Shown here piece after piece: positions 1 through 5,027 of a DNA stretch of 12,206 nucleotides. The position numbers and the translations under genes are program-made. Below the pieces are notes generated by a model that saw nothing but the letters and a program-made list of their open reading frames with translations, ran no database searches and was not told the DNA's origin. How positions within the stretch are numbered: position 1 is the first letter of the stretch; every line of letters begins with the position of its first letter. Source of the DNA: CAYQDR01 sp964416315 (GTDB lineage: Bacteria; Methylomirabilota; Methylomirabilia; Rokubacteriales; DASRDR01); NCBI GenBank assembly GCA_964416315.1, contig CAYQDR010000132.1, positions 1-12,206 on the forward strand, given 5' to 3'.

Positions 1-64
1 CGGCGAGCACAATGATCCCGAGCAGAGTGCTGTCAGAAACCGTGAGCCCGAACAGATGTGGCAC
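1..64 (-). CDS. Possible N-terminus of a membrane protein, running off the left edge
   Basis: Reading leftwards from a GTG at 62-64, about 21 codons stay open to the window edge: V-P-H-L-F-G-L-T-V-S-D-S-T-L-L-G-I-I-V-L-A. The hydrophobic run looks like the start of a first transmembrane helix preceded by a short N-terminal segment. No good ribosome binding site is visible, and the frame is also open upstream of the GTG, so start and reality are uncertain. The stretch is too short to assign a family. It could be chance open frame next to a decayed region. Confidence 0.22.
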   Translation of the reverse strand, partial: MPHLFGLTVSDSTLLGIIVLA

Positions 65-158
65 CTGGAAACCTGGCTGGGAGGAGAGCCGTATTGGGCT
101 TGAGTGGGTCAGCCGCCGGAGTAGTGGCTCCGTCATCGACCGGTCGCGTGGGCGCCAG

Positions 159-323
159 GACGCCCGGGCCGAGGTGTTGGGCCGGCACGCTACACCGCGG
201 ACTTCGAGATCCCCGAGATGGCGGAAGGGAAGGTCCTCCGGAGCCCGCCACGGATCCATTGGATGGCGACGACGGGTCGAACGGCTCCCCGACATGATCG
301 CAGTCGTCAGAGTGGAGCACGGG
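159..323 (+). pseudogene. Remnant of a CoxL/xanthine-dehydrogenase-type molybdopterin-binding subunit
   Basis: Pieces of the N-terminal part of a molybdenum hydroxylase large subunit can be read in two frames. Positions 159-191 give D-A-R-A-E-V-L-G-R-H-A, matching the family's 'DARAKVTGRARY' start. Positions 191-247 give YTADFEIPEMAEGKVLRSP, very close to the usual 'YTADFELPGMLHAKVLRSP'. The same frame continues as RIHWMATTGR, which corresponds to 'ARIxRIDTSRA'. Positions 282-323 then give RLPDMIAVVRVEHG, corresponding to 'ALPGVIAVVTGED'. At least two frame changes (near 190 and 250-282) separate the pieces, and the homology fades after about 330. Intact family members are roughly 750 residues, so only a small N-terminal shred remains. 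No cofactor-binding residues are left. The match is from memory of the family, not from a search. Confidence 0.55.
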
Positions 324-460
324 ACTTCTGTTGCCTTCCGAGGGCGTGGTCGCGGCGTGCCACCAAGGAAGGCGATGGTGAACCGACGTCTCAACACCCG
401 GCGGCCCCGGGTGGGGATGTAGAGCCCCGGGAACCGCTCGAGAGGTCGGAGAGACCAGCC
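324..460. other. Non-coding stretch with no recognisable content
   Basis: Between the CoxL-like remnant and the GTG at 461 I see no recognisable gene, RNA or repeat. The frame of the downstream gene is open back to 218, but that upstream part overlaps the decayed CoxL-like frame and encodes arginine-rich sequence without family features. It is therefore most likely untranslated leader or debris. The ribosome binding site of the next gene lies at its right end (GGAG, 448-451). Confidence 0.4.
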
Positions 461-1672
461 GTGAACTTTCAGGAGCTCCTCGACGCTTACGACGACCTCG
501 TCGACTACCTGTCGTCGGGGCGGGAGGCGCTTGTCACGCATCCGATGAAGACAGTTGCCAAGGAGCATTGCGATGCAGCGTTCTGCCAGATGCTCATCAT
601 GATGGTCGTCACTTGCATCGATGAGGTGGTACTCAAAGGCCTCCTCGGGAAGAAAGGGAGGCGTGCCCGCGTTCTGGCTCCCTACTTTGTGGAGCAGACT
701 TCGCGGGGGCGCGTGAGCAACCAGCAAAGGGTACAAGGCTTGTGTGAAGCGTTTCATCGAGAGGGATTCGTGGTCGACGACGAGGTGTTCAGCGACTACC
801 TGGCCATCAAGTATCTGCGAAACATGCTGGTCCACGCGCGCGAGCCCTTGGAGCACGAGATGACCTTCATTCTACAGCGGGGATTTCCCGCAAATCCGCG
901 CGCGCTTTCGCACGACCACTGGCGCAGGGTCATGTCGGTGTTGGAAAACGTGACATCCTATGCGTTCGCGCTGGGAATCGTGTCGTCGCCTACGCGGCTT
1001 CCCAAGGTCTCCGGTGAGCCCGCGAGGGAAGATCTGGGAATCATACGCAGACAGGACCTACCGCGCGTCTTCCGCAGCAACCTGGAGCGGATTGACTCGG
1101 CGCTCAGGGAGGCGGAGGGAGCCGGCTCAGAGGACACGGCTCAGAAGGAGGCCGCGCTCCGAGAACTTGCCCACGAAGCCCTGTACTCCTGGAGACAGTA
1201 CTGGGACCTGACGTTCGGCAGCCAGCGTATCTCTGAGGGCGACATCCTTGGAGGCATCGAGGTGTTTCGAAGCTTGCACGAACGGAGAATCTATCCCACT
1301 GGACCGTTCGTCCCGTGGCCCGAAGAAGTGCCCGCAGGCGTCACGCGGGACGAGTTTGAGCGCTTCGTCCACGAAGGGCTCGGCCTGAAGGGTTACGAGC
1401 CCTTGCGGCTACAGGAGATCGATCTCGCAATGAGAATAGGGCACAAGGTCTATGATCTCGCACGAGGGCTGCCGGCCTTCGAGACCTTGGTTGGTTCACT
1501 CGCGCTCGTAGAGCAAGTGAAGACGGCCGAGTACCTCGAAGAGGCGAAGCGGTCTTTGGCGGCGGCCGAACTCGCTGACTACTGGTATTCCTACGTCGCA
1601 CACAGGAGCCCTCCAGACTTCGAGAGATGGTCCACGCGCCGCGCGGCGCTGGGGACACAGAAGAAGGAATGA
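461..1672 (+). CDS. HEPN-motif protein of unknown family
   Basis: I do not recognise this 403-residue protein as a named family. The GTG at 461 is chosen because GGAG at 448-451 is well spaced and the sequence upstream is remnant-derived. The N-terminal 170 residues look all-helical. They contain YLAIKYLRNMLVH with R120-N-M-L-V-H125, the R-X4-H signature with a following Asn that marks many HEPN RNase/abortive-infection domains, at the position expected in the last helices of such a domain. The rest (about 190-403) is charged and helical, with no transmembrane segment, signal peptide or P-loop. HEPN domains commonly act as metal-independent RNases in toxin-antitoxin, CRISPR and anti-phage systems; that role here is inference. 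The gene stands alone, with lower GC than the genes to its right and convergent to the nitroreductase, which fits an accessory origin. Confidence 0.75.
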   Translation: MNFQELLDAYDDLVDYLSSGREALVTHPMKTVAKEHCDAAFCQMLIMMVVTCIDEVVLKGLLGKKGRRARVLAPYFVEQTSRGRVSNQQRVQGLCEAFHREGFVVDDEVFSDYLAIKYLRNMLVHAREPLEHEMTFILQRGFPANPRALSHDHWRRVMSVLENVTSYAFALGIVSSPTRLPKVSGEPAREDLGIIRRQDLPRVFRSNLERIDSALREAEGAGSEDTAQKEAALRELAHEALYSWRQYWDLTFGSQRISEGDILGGIEVFRSLHERRIYPTGPFVPWPEEVPAGVTRDEFERFVHEGLGLKGYEPLRLQEIDLAMRIGHKVYDLARGLPAFETLVGSLALVEQVKTAEYLEEAKRSLAAAELADYWYSYVAHRSPPDFERWSTRRAALGTQKKE

Positions 1673-1676
1673 TCGT

Positions 1677-1702
1677 CGGCCACGCCCCGGGCAGCATGGC
1701 CG
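1677..1702. terminator. Weak inverted repeat between convergent genes
   Basis: CGGCCA (1677-1682) and TGGCCG (1697-1702) are perfect complements with a 14-nt loop. They lie in the 62-bp gap between the stop of the HEPN-motif gene and the stop of the nitroreductase gene. The position fits a bidirectional terminator, but there is no T-tract on either strand, so this may be chance in GC-rich DNA. Confidence 0.18.
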
Positions 1703-1734
1703 CAAGCGCCGAATGACGGCGCCAGCGCGGCGGG

Positions 1735-2358
1735 TCAGGCCCAGGGCGGAGGCGTCCCCCAGGCGTCGAAGAACGTGGTCTCGGCGGTCGGTCGGCGGAT
1801 ACTCCCTCCGAACTGCCCACGCGGATAGCCGAGCGGGATCGAGAAGTGGAAGCTCACCTCCTTCGGGATCCCGAAGAAGGCGTAGAAGCGCTCCATGACC
1901 TGGGGGTGGAGCGTCGTGGGCAGGGAGCCGATCCCGAGCGCCCGCGCGGCGAGCATGAGGTTCTGCGCCGCCGGGATGACCGAGTTCGCCCAGCCAGGGG
2001 GGAGCGCCAGGGCCAAGACGACGCAGGGCGCGTCCTTCATTTCGTCGGCGAGGACCATCGCCGAGCGGTAGTTGCGCTCCTCGGGCGGGATGTCCTCGGG
2101 CCGCGTCCACCCCTTCTCGTCGCGGCGCTTGGCCCACCAGGCCTCGTGGTAGAGCTGGCCGAACGCGCGGATGCGGGCACGGTCGGTCACCGCGAGGAAG
2201 CGCGCGATCTGCCGGTTGCCGCCGTTCGGCGCCTTGGAGGCCGCCTCGAGGATCAGGCGGATGTCCTCCACCGGGATCGGGTCGGGGCGGAAACGGCGGA
2301 TCGAGCGCTGCGTGAACATCGCCTCGCCGACGGGCATGGCAAGCCGCGCGTGGTCCAT
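1735..2358 (-). CDS. Nitroreductase family FMN-dependent oxidoreductase
   Basis: A 207-residue protein with the hallmarks of the nitroreductase fold: QRSIRRFRPDPIP (17-29), where the arginines contact the FMN phosphate; SKAPNGGNRQ (41-50), the second FMN-binding segment; and the PAAQNLMLAARALGIGS helix (129-145). Members reduce nitro compounds, quinones or related acceptors with NAD(P)H, usually as FMN-binding dimers in the cytoplasm; the substrate here cannot be deduced. The ATG at 2358 is preferred over one at 2382 because AAGGAGG lies about 8 nt upstream of it. It is the last gene of a minus-strand run, starting 31 bp after the bpa stop. Co-transcription with msrA and bpa suggests a redox-stress role, which is inference. 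Confidence 0.93.
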   Translation of the reverse strand: MDHARLAMPVGEAMFTQRSIRRFRPDPIPVEDIRLILEAASKAPNGGNRQIARFLAVTDRARIRAFGQLYHEAWWAKRRDEKGWTRPEDIPPEERNYRSAMVLADEMKDAPCVVLALALPPGWANSVIPAAQNLMLAARALGIGSLPTTLHPQVMERFYAFFGIPKEVSFHFSIPLGYPRGQFGGSIRRPTAETTFFDAWGTPPPWA

Positions 2359-2389
2359 GCGGGGGGCCTCCTTCGAGGTCACGGGGGTA

Positions 2390-2881
2390 TTACAGGTACT
2401 GGCCGGGCGACTTCGGGCCCTCCCGCCCCTGGGGGCCGCTGGGGAGCGCGCGGCGGCGCATCTCTTCGAACTGGGCGCGGGCGTGCATCTGCTGGGCCCA
2501 GAGGGCGGCCTGGATCCCCTGGAACAGCCCTTCGAGCCACCCGACGAGCTGCGCCTGGGCGACCCGGAGCTCCGACTCCGAGGGCGTGCGGTCCATCGGG
2601 ATGGCCAGCGTCGAGAGCTCCCGCTGGAGGTCCTCCGAGAGGGTCCCCTTCAGCTCGCCGAGGGCGCGCTCGTGGATCTCGCGGAGCCGCTGGCGCCCCG
2701 CCTCGTCGAGCGACGACCGCCGGACCTCCTCGAGGAGCTCCCGGATCATCGAGGCGATGCGGAGCAGCTTGGAGGGGTGCTCGATCATCTCCCCAGCCTC
2801 GGGCCGCGGCGCCCGCCGGGGATCGAGGATCTCGGGCTCCTGGGGCTCGGGCTCCTGGGGCTCGGGCTCGCGATCCGGCAT
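2390..2881 (-). CDS. bpa: Bacterial proteasome activator (Bpa/PafE-like)
   Basis: This 163-residue protein matches the bacterial proteasome activator (Rv3780 of Mycobacterium tuberculosis). Bpa forms a dodecameric ring that docks on the 20S proteasome and opens its gate without ATP, promoting degradation of unfolded or damaged proteins. Visible family features are the helical core HPSKLLRIASMIRELLEEVR (35-54), LDEAGRQRLREIH (58-70), and the most conserved stretch ELRVAQAQLVGWLEGLFQGI (104-123) with WAQQMHARAQ following. The exact C-terminal motif GQYL (160-163) corresponds to the tail that Bpa inserts into the alpha-ring pockets. The N-terminus is a disordered acidic tail of PEPQE repeats. 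AAAGGAGG lies 4 nt before the ATG. It sits 26 bp after the macro-domain gene. The family is known mainly from Actinobacteria, yet the aroC in this window is of non-actinobacterial type. The 20S subunits are not in this window. Confidence 0.95.
   Translation of the reverse strand: MPDREPEPQEPEPQEPEILDPRRAPRPEAGEMIEHPSKLLRIASMIRELLEEVRRSSLDEAGRQRLREIHERALGELKGTLSEDLQRELSTLAIPMDRTPSESELRVAQAQLVGWLEGLFQGIQAALWAQQMHARAQFEEMRRRALPSGPQGREGPKSPGQYL
2831..2869. repeat. 15-bp tandem repeat inside bpa
   Basis: The unit CTCGGGCTCCTGGGG occurs perfectly at 2831-2845 and 2846-2860, followed by nine bases of a third copy (2861-2869). On the minus strand it encodes PEPQE-PEPQE-PE in the disordered N-terminal tail of Bpa. 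Because the unit is a multiple of three, copy changes would only alter the tail length. Confidence 0.9.
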
Positions 2882-2907
2882 CCTCCCTCCTTTCCCCTCG
2901 GGGGTCG

Positions 2908-3438
2908 TCAGCCGCCGCGCCGCGCCGTCGCCGCCAGCGCCCGCTCGAAGGCCTCGAAGGCGTGGCGGTCGTAGAGGACGAAGCGCACCTCGCGGACGGT
3001 CGTGTCGGCGCGCTGCGCGGCGCCGACGGCGACCGGCGCGGCCAGCTCGAGTGGATAGCCGTACACACCCGTCGAGATGGCGGGGAACGCGACCGTCTCG
3101 ACGCCCAGCTCGTCGGCGATGCGGAGCGACGACGTGTGGCAGGCCGCGAGGAGGTGGGAGCGGTCCTCCGAGCGCGAGTACACCGGTCCGACGGTGTGGA
3201 TGACCCACTTGGCCGGGAGCCGCCCGGCGGGCGTGGCGACGGCCTCGCCCGTCGGGAGGCCGTCGGGGTAGCGCTCGGCCCGGAGGCGCCGGCACGCCTC
3301 GAGGATGGCGGGACCGCCCCTCCGGTGGATGGCGCCGTCCACGCCCCCGCCGCCGAGGAGCGACGAGTTCGCGGCGTTGACGATCGCGTCCACGGTCTCG
3401 GTGGTGATGTCGCCCTGGACGAGCACGATCCGCGGCAT
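2908..3438 (-). CDS. Macro-domain ADP-ribose hydrolase (O-acetyl-ADP-ribose deacetylase, YmdB type)
   Basis: A 176-residue stand-alone macro domain, the usual size for bacterial YmdB/MacroD-type enzymes. It has the ADP-ribose-binding signature VDAIVNAANSSLLGGGGVDG (16-35) followed by AIHRRGGPAI, with the catalytic Asn-Asn-Gly loop-Asp arrangement. HTVGPVYS (81-88) and the phosphate-binding loop FPAISTGVYGYPLE (118-131) follow. MacroD-type enzymes remove O-acetyl from O-acetyl-ADP-ribose and hydrolyse mono-ADP-ribose from acidic residues of proteins; the cytoplasmic substrate here is unknown. The ATG at 3438 has only a weak ribosome binding site, but lies 41 bp after the msrA stop and 26 bp before bpa, suggesting one transcript. 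Placement between a protein-repair and a protein-degradation gene is unusual. Confidence 0.94.
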   Translation of the reverse strand: MPRIVLVQGDITTETVDAIVNAANSSLLGGGGVDGAIHRRGGPAILEACRRLRAERYPDGLPTGEAVATPAGRLPAKWVIHTVGPVYSRSEDRSHLLAACHTSSLRIADELGVETVAFPAISTGVYGYPLELAAPVAVGAAQRADTTVREVRFVLYDRHAFEAFERALAATARRGG

Positions 3439-3479
3439 GGGGTGGCGCGCCTCGCGGCGGGGACGCGCTGGGCGCCGCC

Positions 3480-4136
3480 TCAGGCGCGGGCGCCGAGGCC
3501 CGTCGGGCAGGCCACGCCCGTCCCGCCGAGGCCGCAGTACCCGGCGGGGTTCTTCGCCAGGTACTGCTGGTGGTAATCCTCGGCGTAGTAGAACTCCGGC
3601 GCCGGGCGGATCTCGGTCGTGACGGCCCCGTAGCCGGCCCGCGCCAGCGCCTGCCGGTAGGCGTCGCGCGAGGCCTCGGCCGCCTTCTGTTGGGCGTCGC
3701 CATGGGTGAAGATCACGGAGCGGTACTGGGTGCCCACGTCGTTCCCTTGCCGCATCCCCTGGGTCGGGTCGTGGGCTTCCCAGAAGACCCGGAGGAGCTG
3801 TTCGTAGCTCGCCACGTTGGGGTCGAAGACGACGAGCACGACCTCGGCGTGGTCGGTGAGCCCCGAGCAGACCTCCTCGTACGTGGGGTTGGGGGTGACC
3901 CCGCCCGCGTACCCCGCGGCGGTCGTGTAGACCCCCTTCGTCTGCCAGAAGCAGCGCTCCGCGCCCCAGAAGCAGCCGAGGCCGAAGACCGCCTGCTCGA
4001 GGCCCTCGGGGTAGGGGGGCTTCAGCGGATGCCCGTTGACGAAGTGGCGCTCGGGGACAGGGATCGCCTGCGCCCGCCCCGGCAGGCCCTCCGCCCGGGT
4101 GGGCAGGCGCGTCTTCGCTCGCGAGAAGAACAGCAT
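3480..4136 (-). CDS. msrA: Peptide methionine-S-sulfoxide reductase MsrA
   Basis: A 218-residue MsrA, which reduces the S form of methionine sulfoxide in oxidised proteins using thioredoxin. The active-site motif GCFWGAE (54-60) carries the nucleophile C55. FWQTKGVYTTAAGYAGG (63-79), NPTYEEVCSG (83-92) and GNDVGTQYRS (131-140) are all family-typical. The C-terminal Y-C-G-L-G-G-T segment supplies probable resolving cysteines C201 and C210, so the full three-cysteine cycle looks possible. There is a roughly 45-residue N-terminal extension before the fold, with no clear signal peptide. AGGAGG stands 5 nt before the ATG. It is the first gene of the msrA, macro-domain, bpa, nitroreductase run; the 80 bp separating it from vapC probably hold its promoter, though I could not identify convincing boxes. 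Confidence 0.96.
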   Translation of the reverse strand: MLFFSRAKTRLPTRAEGLPGRAQAIPVPERHFVNGHPLKPPYPEGLEQAVFGLGCFWGAERCFWQTKGVYTTAAGYAGGVTPNPTYEEVCSGLTDHAEVVLVVFDPNVASYEQLLRVFWEAHDPTQGMRQGNDVGTQYRSVIFTHGDAQQKAAEASRDAYRQALARAGYGAVTTEIRPAPEFYYAEDYHQQYLAKNPAGYCGLGGTGVACPTGLGARA

Positions 4137-4216
4137 GGCGGCCTCCTGATCGGTTGCGCGTTCCTCCCCATCTTCGCGGAGGGCGGCCTCGGCTGCAAGT
4201 CCCGCCCGAGCCCGCC

Positions 4217-4654
4217 CTACGGTGCCCAGATGGGAATGCCGAGGCGGACCGCCGCCCCGCGAAGGCGGTCGTCGGCCGTGGCAAGGCGCGTGACCCGGCT
4301 CGAGGACAGCGCCAGATAGAGGCAGTCGTACACCGGGTGGTCGATCTCCAGGGCCATCTGCGCGGCGCGGGTCAGCAGCGCCTCGGCCGGGACCCAGCCG
4401 ATTCCCAGGGCGAAGAGGTGGACAACCGCGTCCGCCAGGTCGGCCGCCTCCATCTCGGCGCGCCGCACCTTCTTCCACCAGGCGTTGGCGGCTTCGACGG
4501 CCATGATGTCGGGGGCGAGCAGTGCGTCGCCGCTGTCGATGAGTCGGGCCGCCCGCTCCGAGCCCGGCTCATTGGCAAACCACTGGACTGCGGTGGACGC
4601 GTCGACGACAACCGGAACGGCCTGCGCCCGGCGTCCCGCGAGACGCCGTCGCAT
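4217..4654 (-). CDS. vapC: VapC-type PIN-domain ribonuclease toxin
   Basis: A 145-residue PIN domain with all four expected acidic residues: D18 in VVVDAS, E54 in VEAANAWW, D110 in HPVYDCLYLALS, and D128 in LATADDRL. PIN toxins of the VapC family are Mg-dependent endoribonucleases that cut tRNA, rRNA or other RNA when freed from their antitoxin; the target cannot be read from sequence. The ATG at 4654 overlaps the vapB stop by one base (TGATG), so the two are translationally coupled. The first 13 residues are Arg/Ala-rich and precede the PIN fold, so a shorter start is conceivable. Length and intact catalytic set suggest an active toxin. Confidence 0.93.
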   Translation of the reverse strand: MRRRLAGRRAQAVPVVVDASTAVQWFANEPGSERAARLIDSGDALLAPDIMAVEAANAWWKKVRRAEMEAADLADAVVHLFALGIGWVPAEALLTRAAQMALEIDHPVYDCLYLALSSSRVTRLATADDRLRGAAVRLGIPIWAP

Positions 4655-4881
4655 CAGCGGGTTCGGTCCTCGCGAACGAGGTCCACCGCTCGCGAGCGGT
4701 GGCGCTTCTGGCGTGCGCGGATGGCGCGGGCGCGAGCGGCAACCTCGCGGCGTGAGATCGCGGTGCCCTGCGCCAGGAGCCGACGAGCCTCCTGCTCGAC
4801 CGACACGCCGCGCAGGCGTGCCTGGAGACGGAGCCGCGCCGCCACCGTGTCGTCCAGGTTCCGGATGACCATGTTCGCCAT
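4654..4881 (-). CDS. vapB: VapB/FitA-type ribbon-helix-helix antitoxin
   Basis: A 75-residue antitoxin. The N-terminal MANMVIRNLDDTVAARLRLQ (1-20) is the beta strand plus first helix of a FitA/VapB-like ribbon-helix-helix DNA-binding domain, and VSVEQEARRLL (27-37) is the second helix. The basic remainder (about 38-75, RREVAARARAIRARQ and following) should wrap the toxin. The ATG at 4881 is preferred over an in-frame ATG at 4917, because the longer version would extend through the inverted repeat and probable promoter; a GGAG sits only 2 nt from the ATG. It is translated just ahead of vapC with a one-base stop/start overlap. As in the family, it probably represses its own operon through the inverted repeat at 4904-4928. 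Confidence 0.9.
   Translation of the reverse strand: MANMVIRNLDDTVAARLRLQARLRGVSVEQEARRLLAQGTAISRREVAARARAIRARQKRHRSRAVDLVREDRTR
4683..4702. repeat. 20-bp perfect palindrome within the 3' end of vapB
   Basis: CCACCGCTCGCGAGCGGTGG is completely self-complementary (10-bp arms, no loop). It lies inside vapB, about 30-50 nt before the vapC start. In mRNA it could form a strong hairpin or dimerise; as DNA it could be a dimer-binding site. Its function is unknown. Confidence 0.85.
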
Positions 4882-4888
4882 GACTCCA

Positions 4889-4917
4889 ATCCTATGACGC
4901 GAGGGTGATATCGGCAA
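4889..4917 (-). promoter_or_regulatory. Candidate vapBC promoter giving a near-leaderless mRNA
   Basis: On the minus strand TTGCCG (4917-4912) and TAGGAT (4894-4889) are separated by exactly 17 bp, each matching four of six consensus sigma-70 positions. The expected start would fall at or next to the vapB ATG (4881), implying a leaderless or nearly leaderless transcript. The -35 box lies in the spacer of the inverted repeat, a layout suited to repression. Confidence 0.42.
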
Positions 4918-4928
4918 GAGATATCACC
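4904..4928. promoter_or_regulatory. Probable VapB(C) operator: perfect inverted repeat
   Basis: GGTGATATC (4904-4912) and GATATCACC (4920-4928) form a perfect 9-bp inverted repeat with a 7-bp spacer, centred about 35 bp upstream of the vapB start. Arm centres are 16 bp apart, about one and a half helical turns. Ribbon-helix-helix antitoxins of this kind typically bind such paired sites to autoregulate. That VapB binds here is inference. Confidence 0.6.
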
Positions 4929-4955
4929 GACGGGAAACGGACCCCGGACCCTGAG

Positions 4956-4989
4956 ACCGGTGCGCCGGGGAGGGGCGCACCGGTGCGCC
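4956..4989. repeat. Overlapping inverted and direct repeats in the vapB/propeller divergent region
   Basis: ACCGGTGCGCC (4956-4966) has a perfect reverse complement at 4974-4984 (7-nt loop), and is repeated directly at 4979-4989, overlapping that complement. The middle element could pair with either side in DNA or RNA. The position is upstream of the secreted propeller gene (start 5028), so it could be an operator or a leader structure. Confidence 0.6.
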
Positions 4990-5027
4990 GGTCGGCCGGT
5001 GGACCGGGGCCGGCGGTCGCTGGGATA

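Noticed and set aside
218..460. N-terminal extension of the HEPN-motif gene back to an ATG at 218
   Set aside because: This stretch overlaps the CoxL-like remnant frame and has no family features; the GTG at 461 has a well-placed GGAG.
1846..3576. Long plus-strand open frame of 576 codons opposite the nitroreductase, bpa and macro-domain genes
   Set aside because: It is rich in Arg, Gly and Pro with no domain pattern and lies antisense to three clear genes; it is a GC-rich shadow frame.
4137..4216. Promoter for msrA: TTGCAG and GAAGAT at 17-bp spacing
   Set aside because: Each box matches only three of six consensus positions, too weak to report as a feature.
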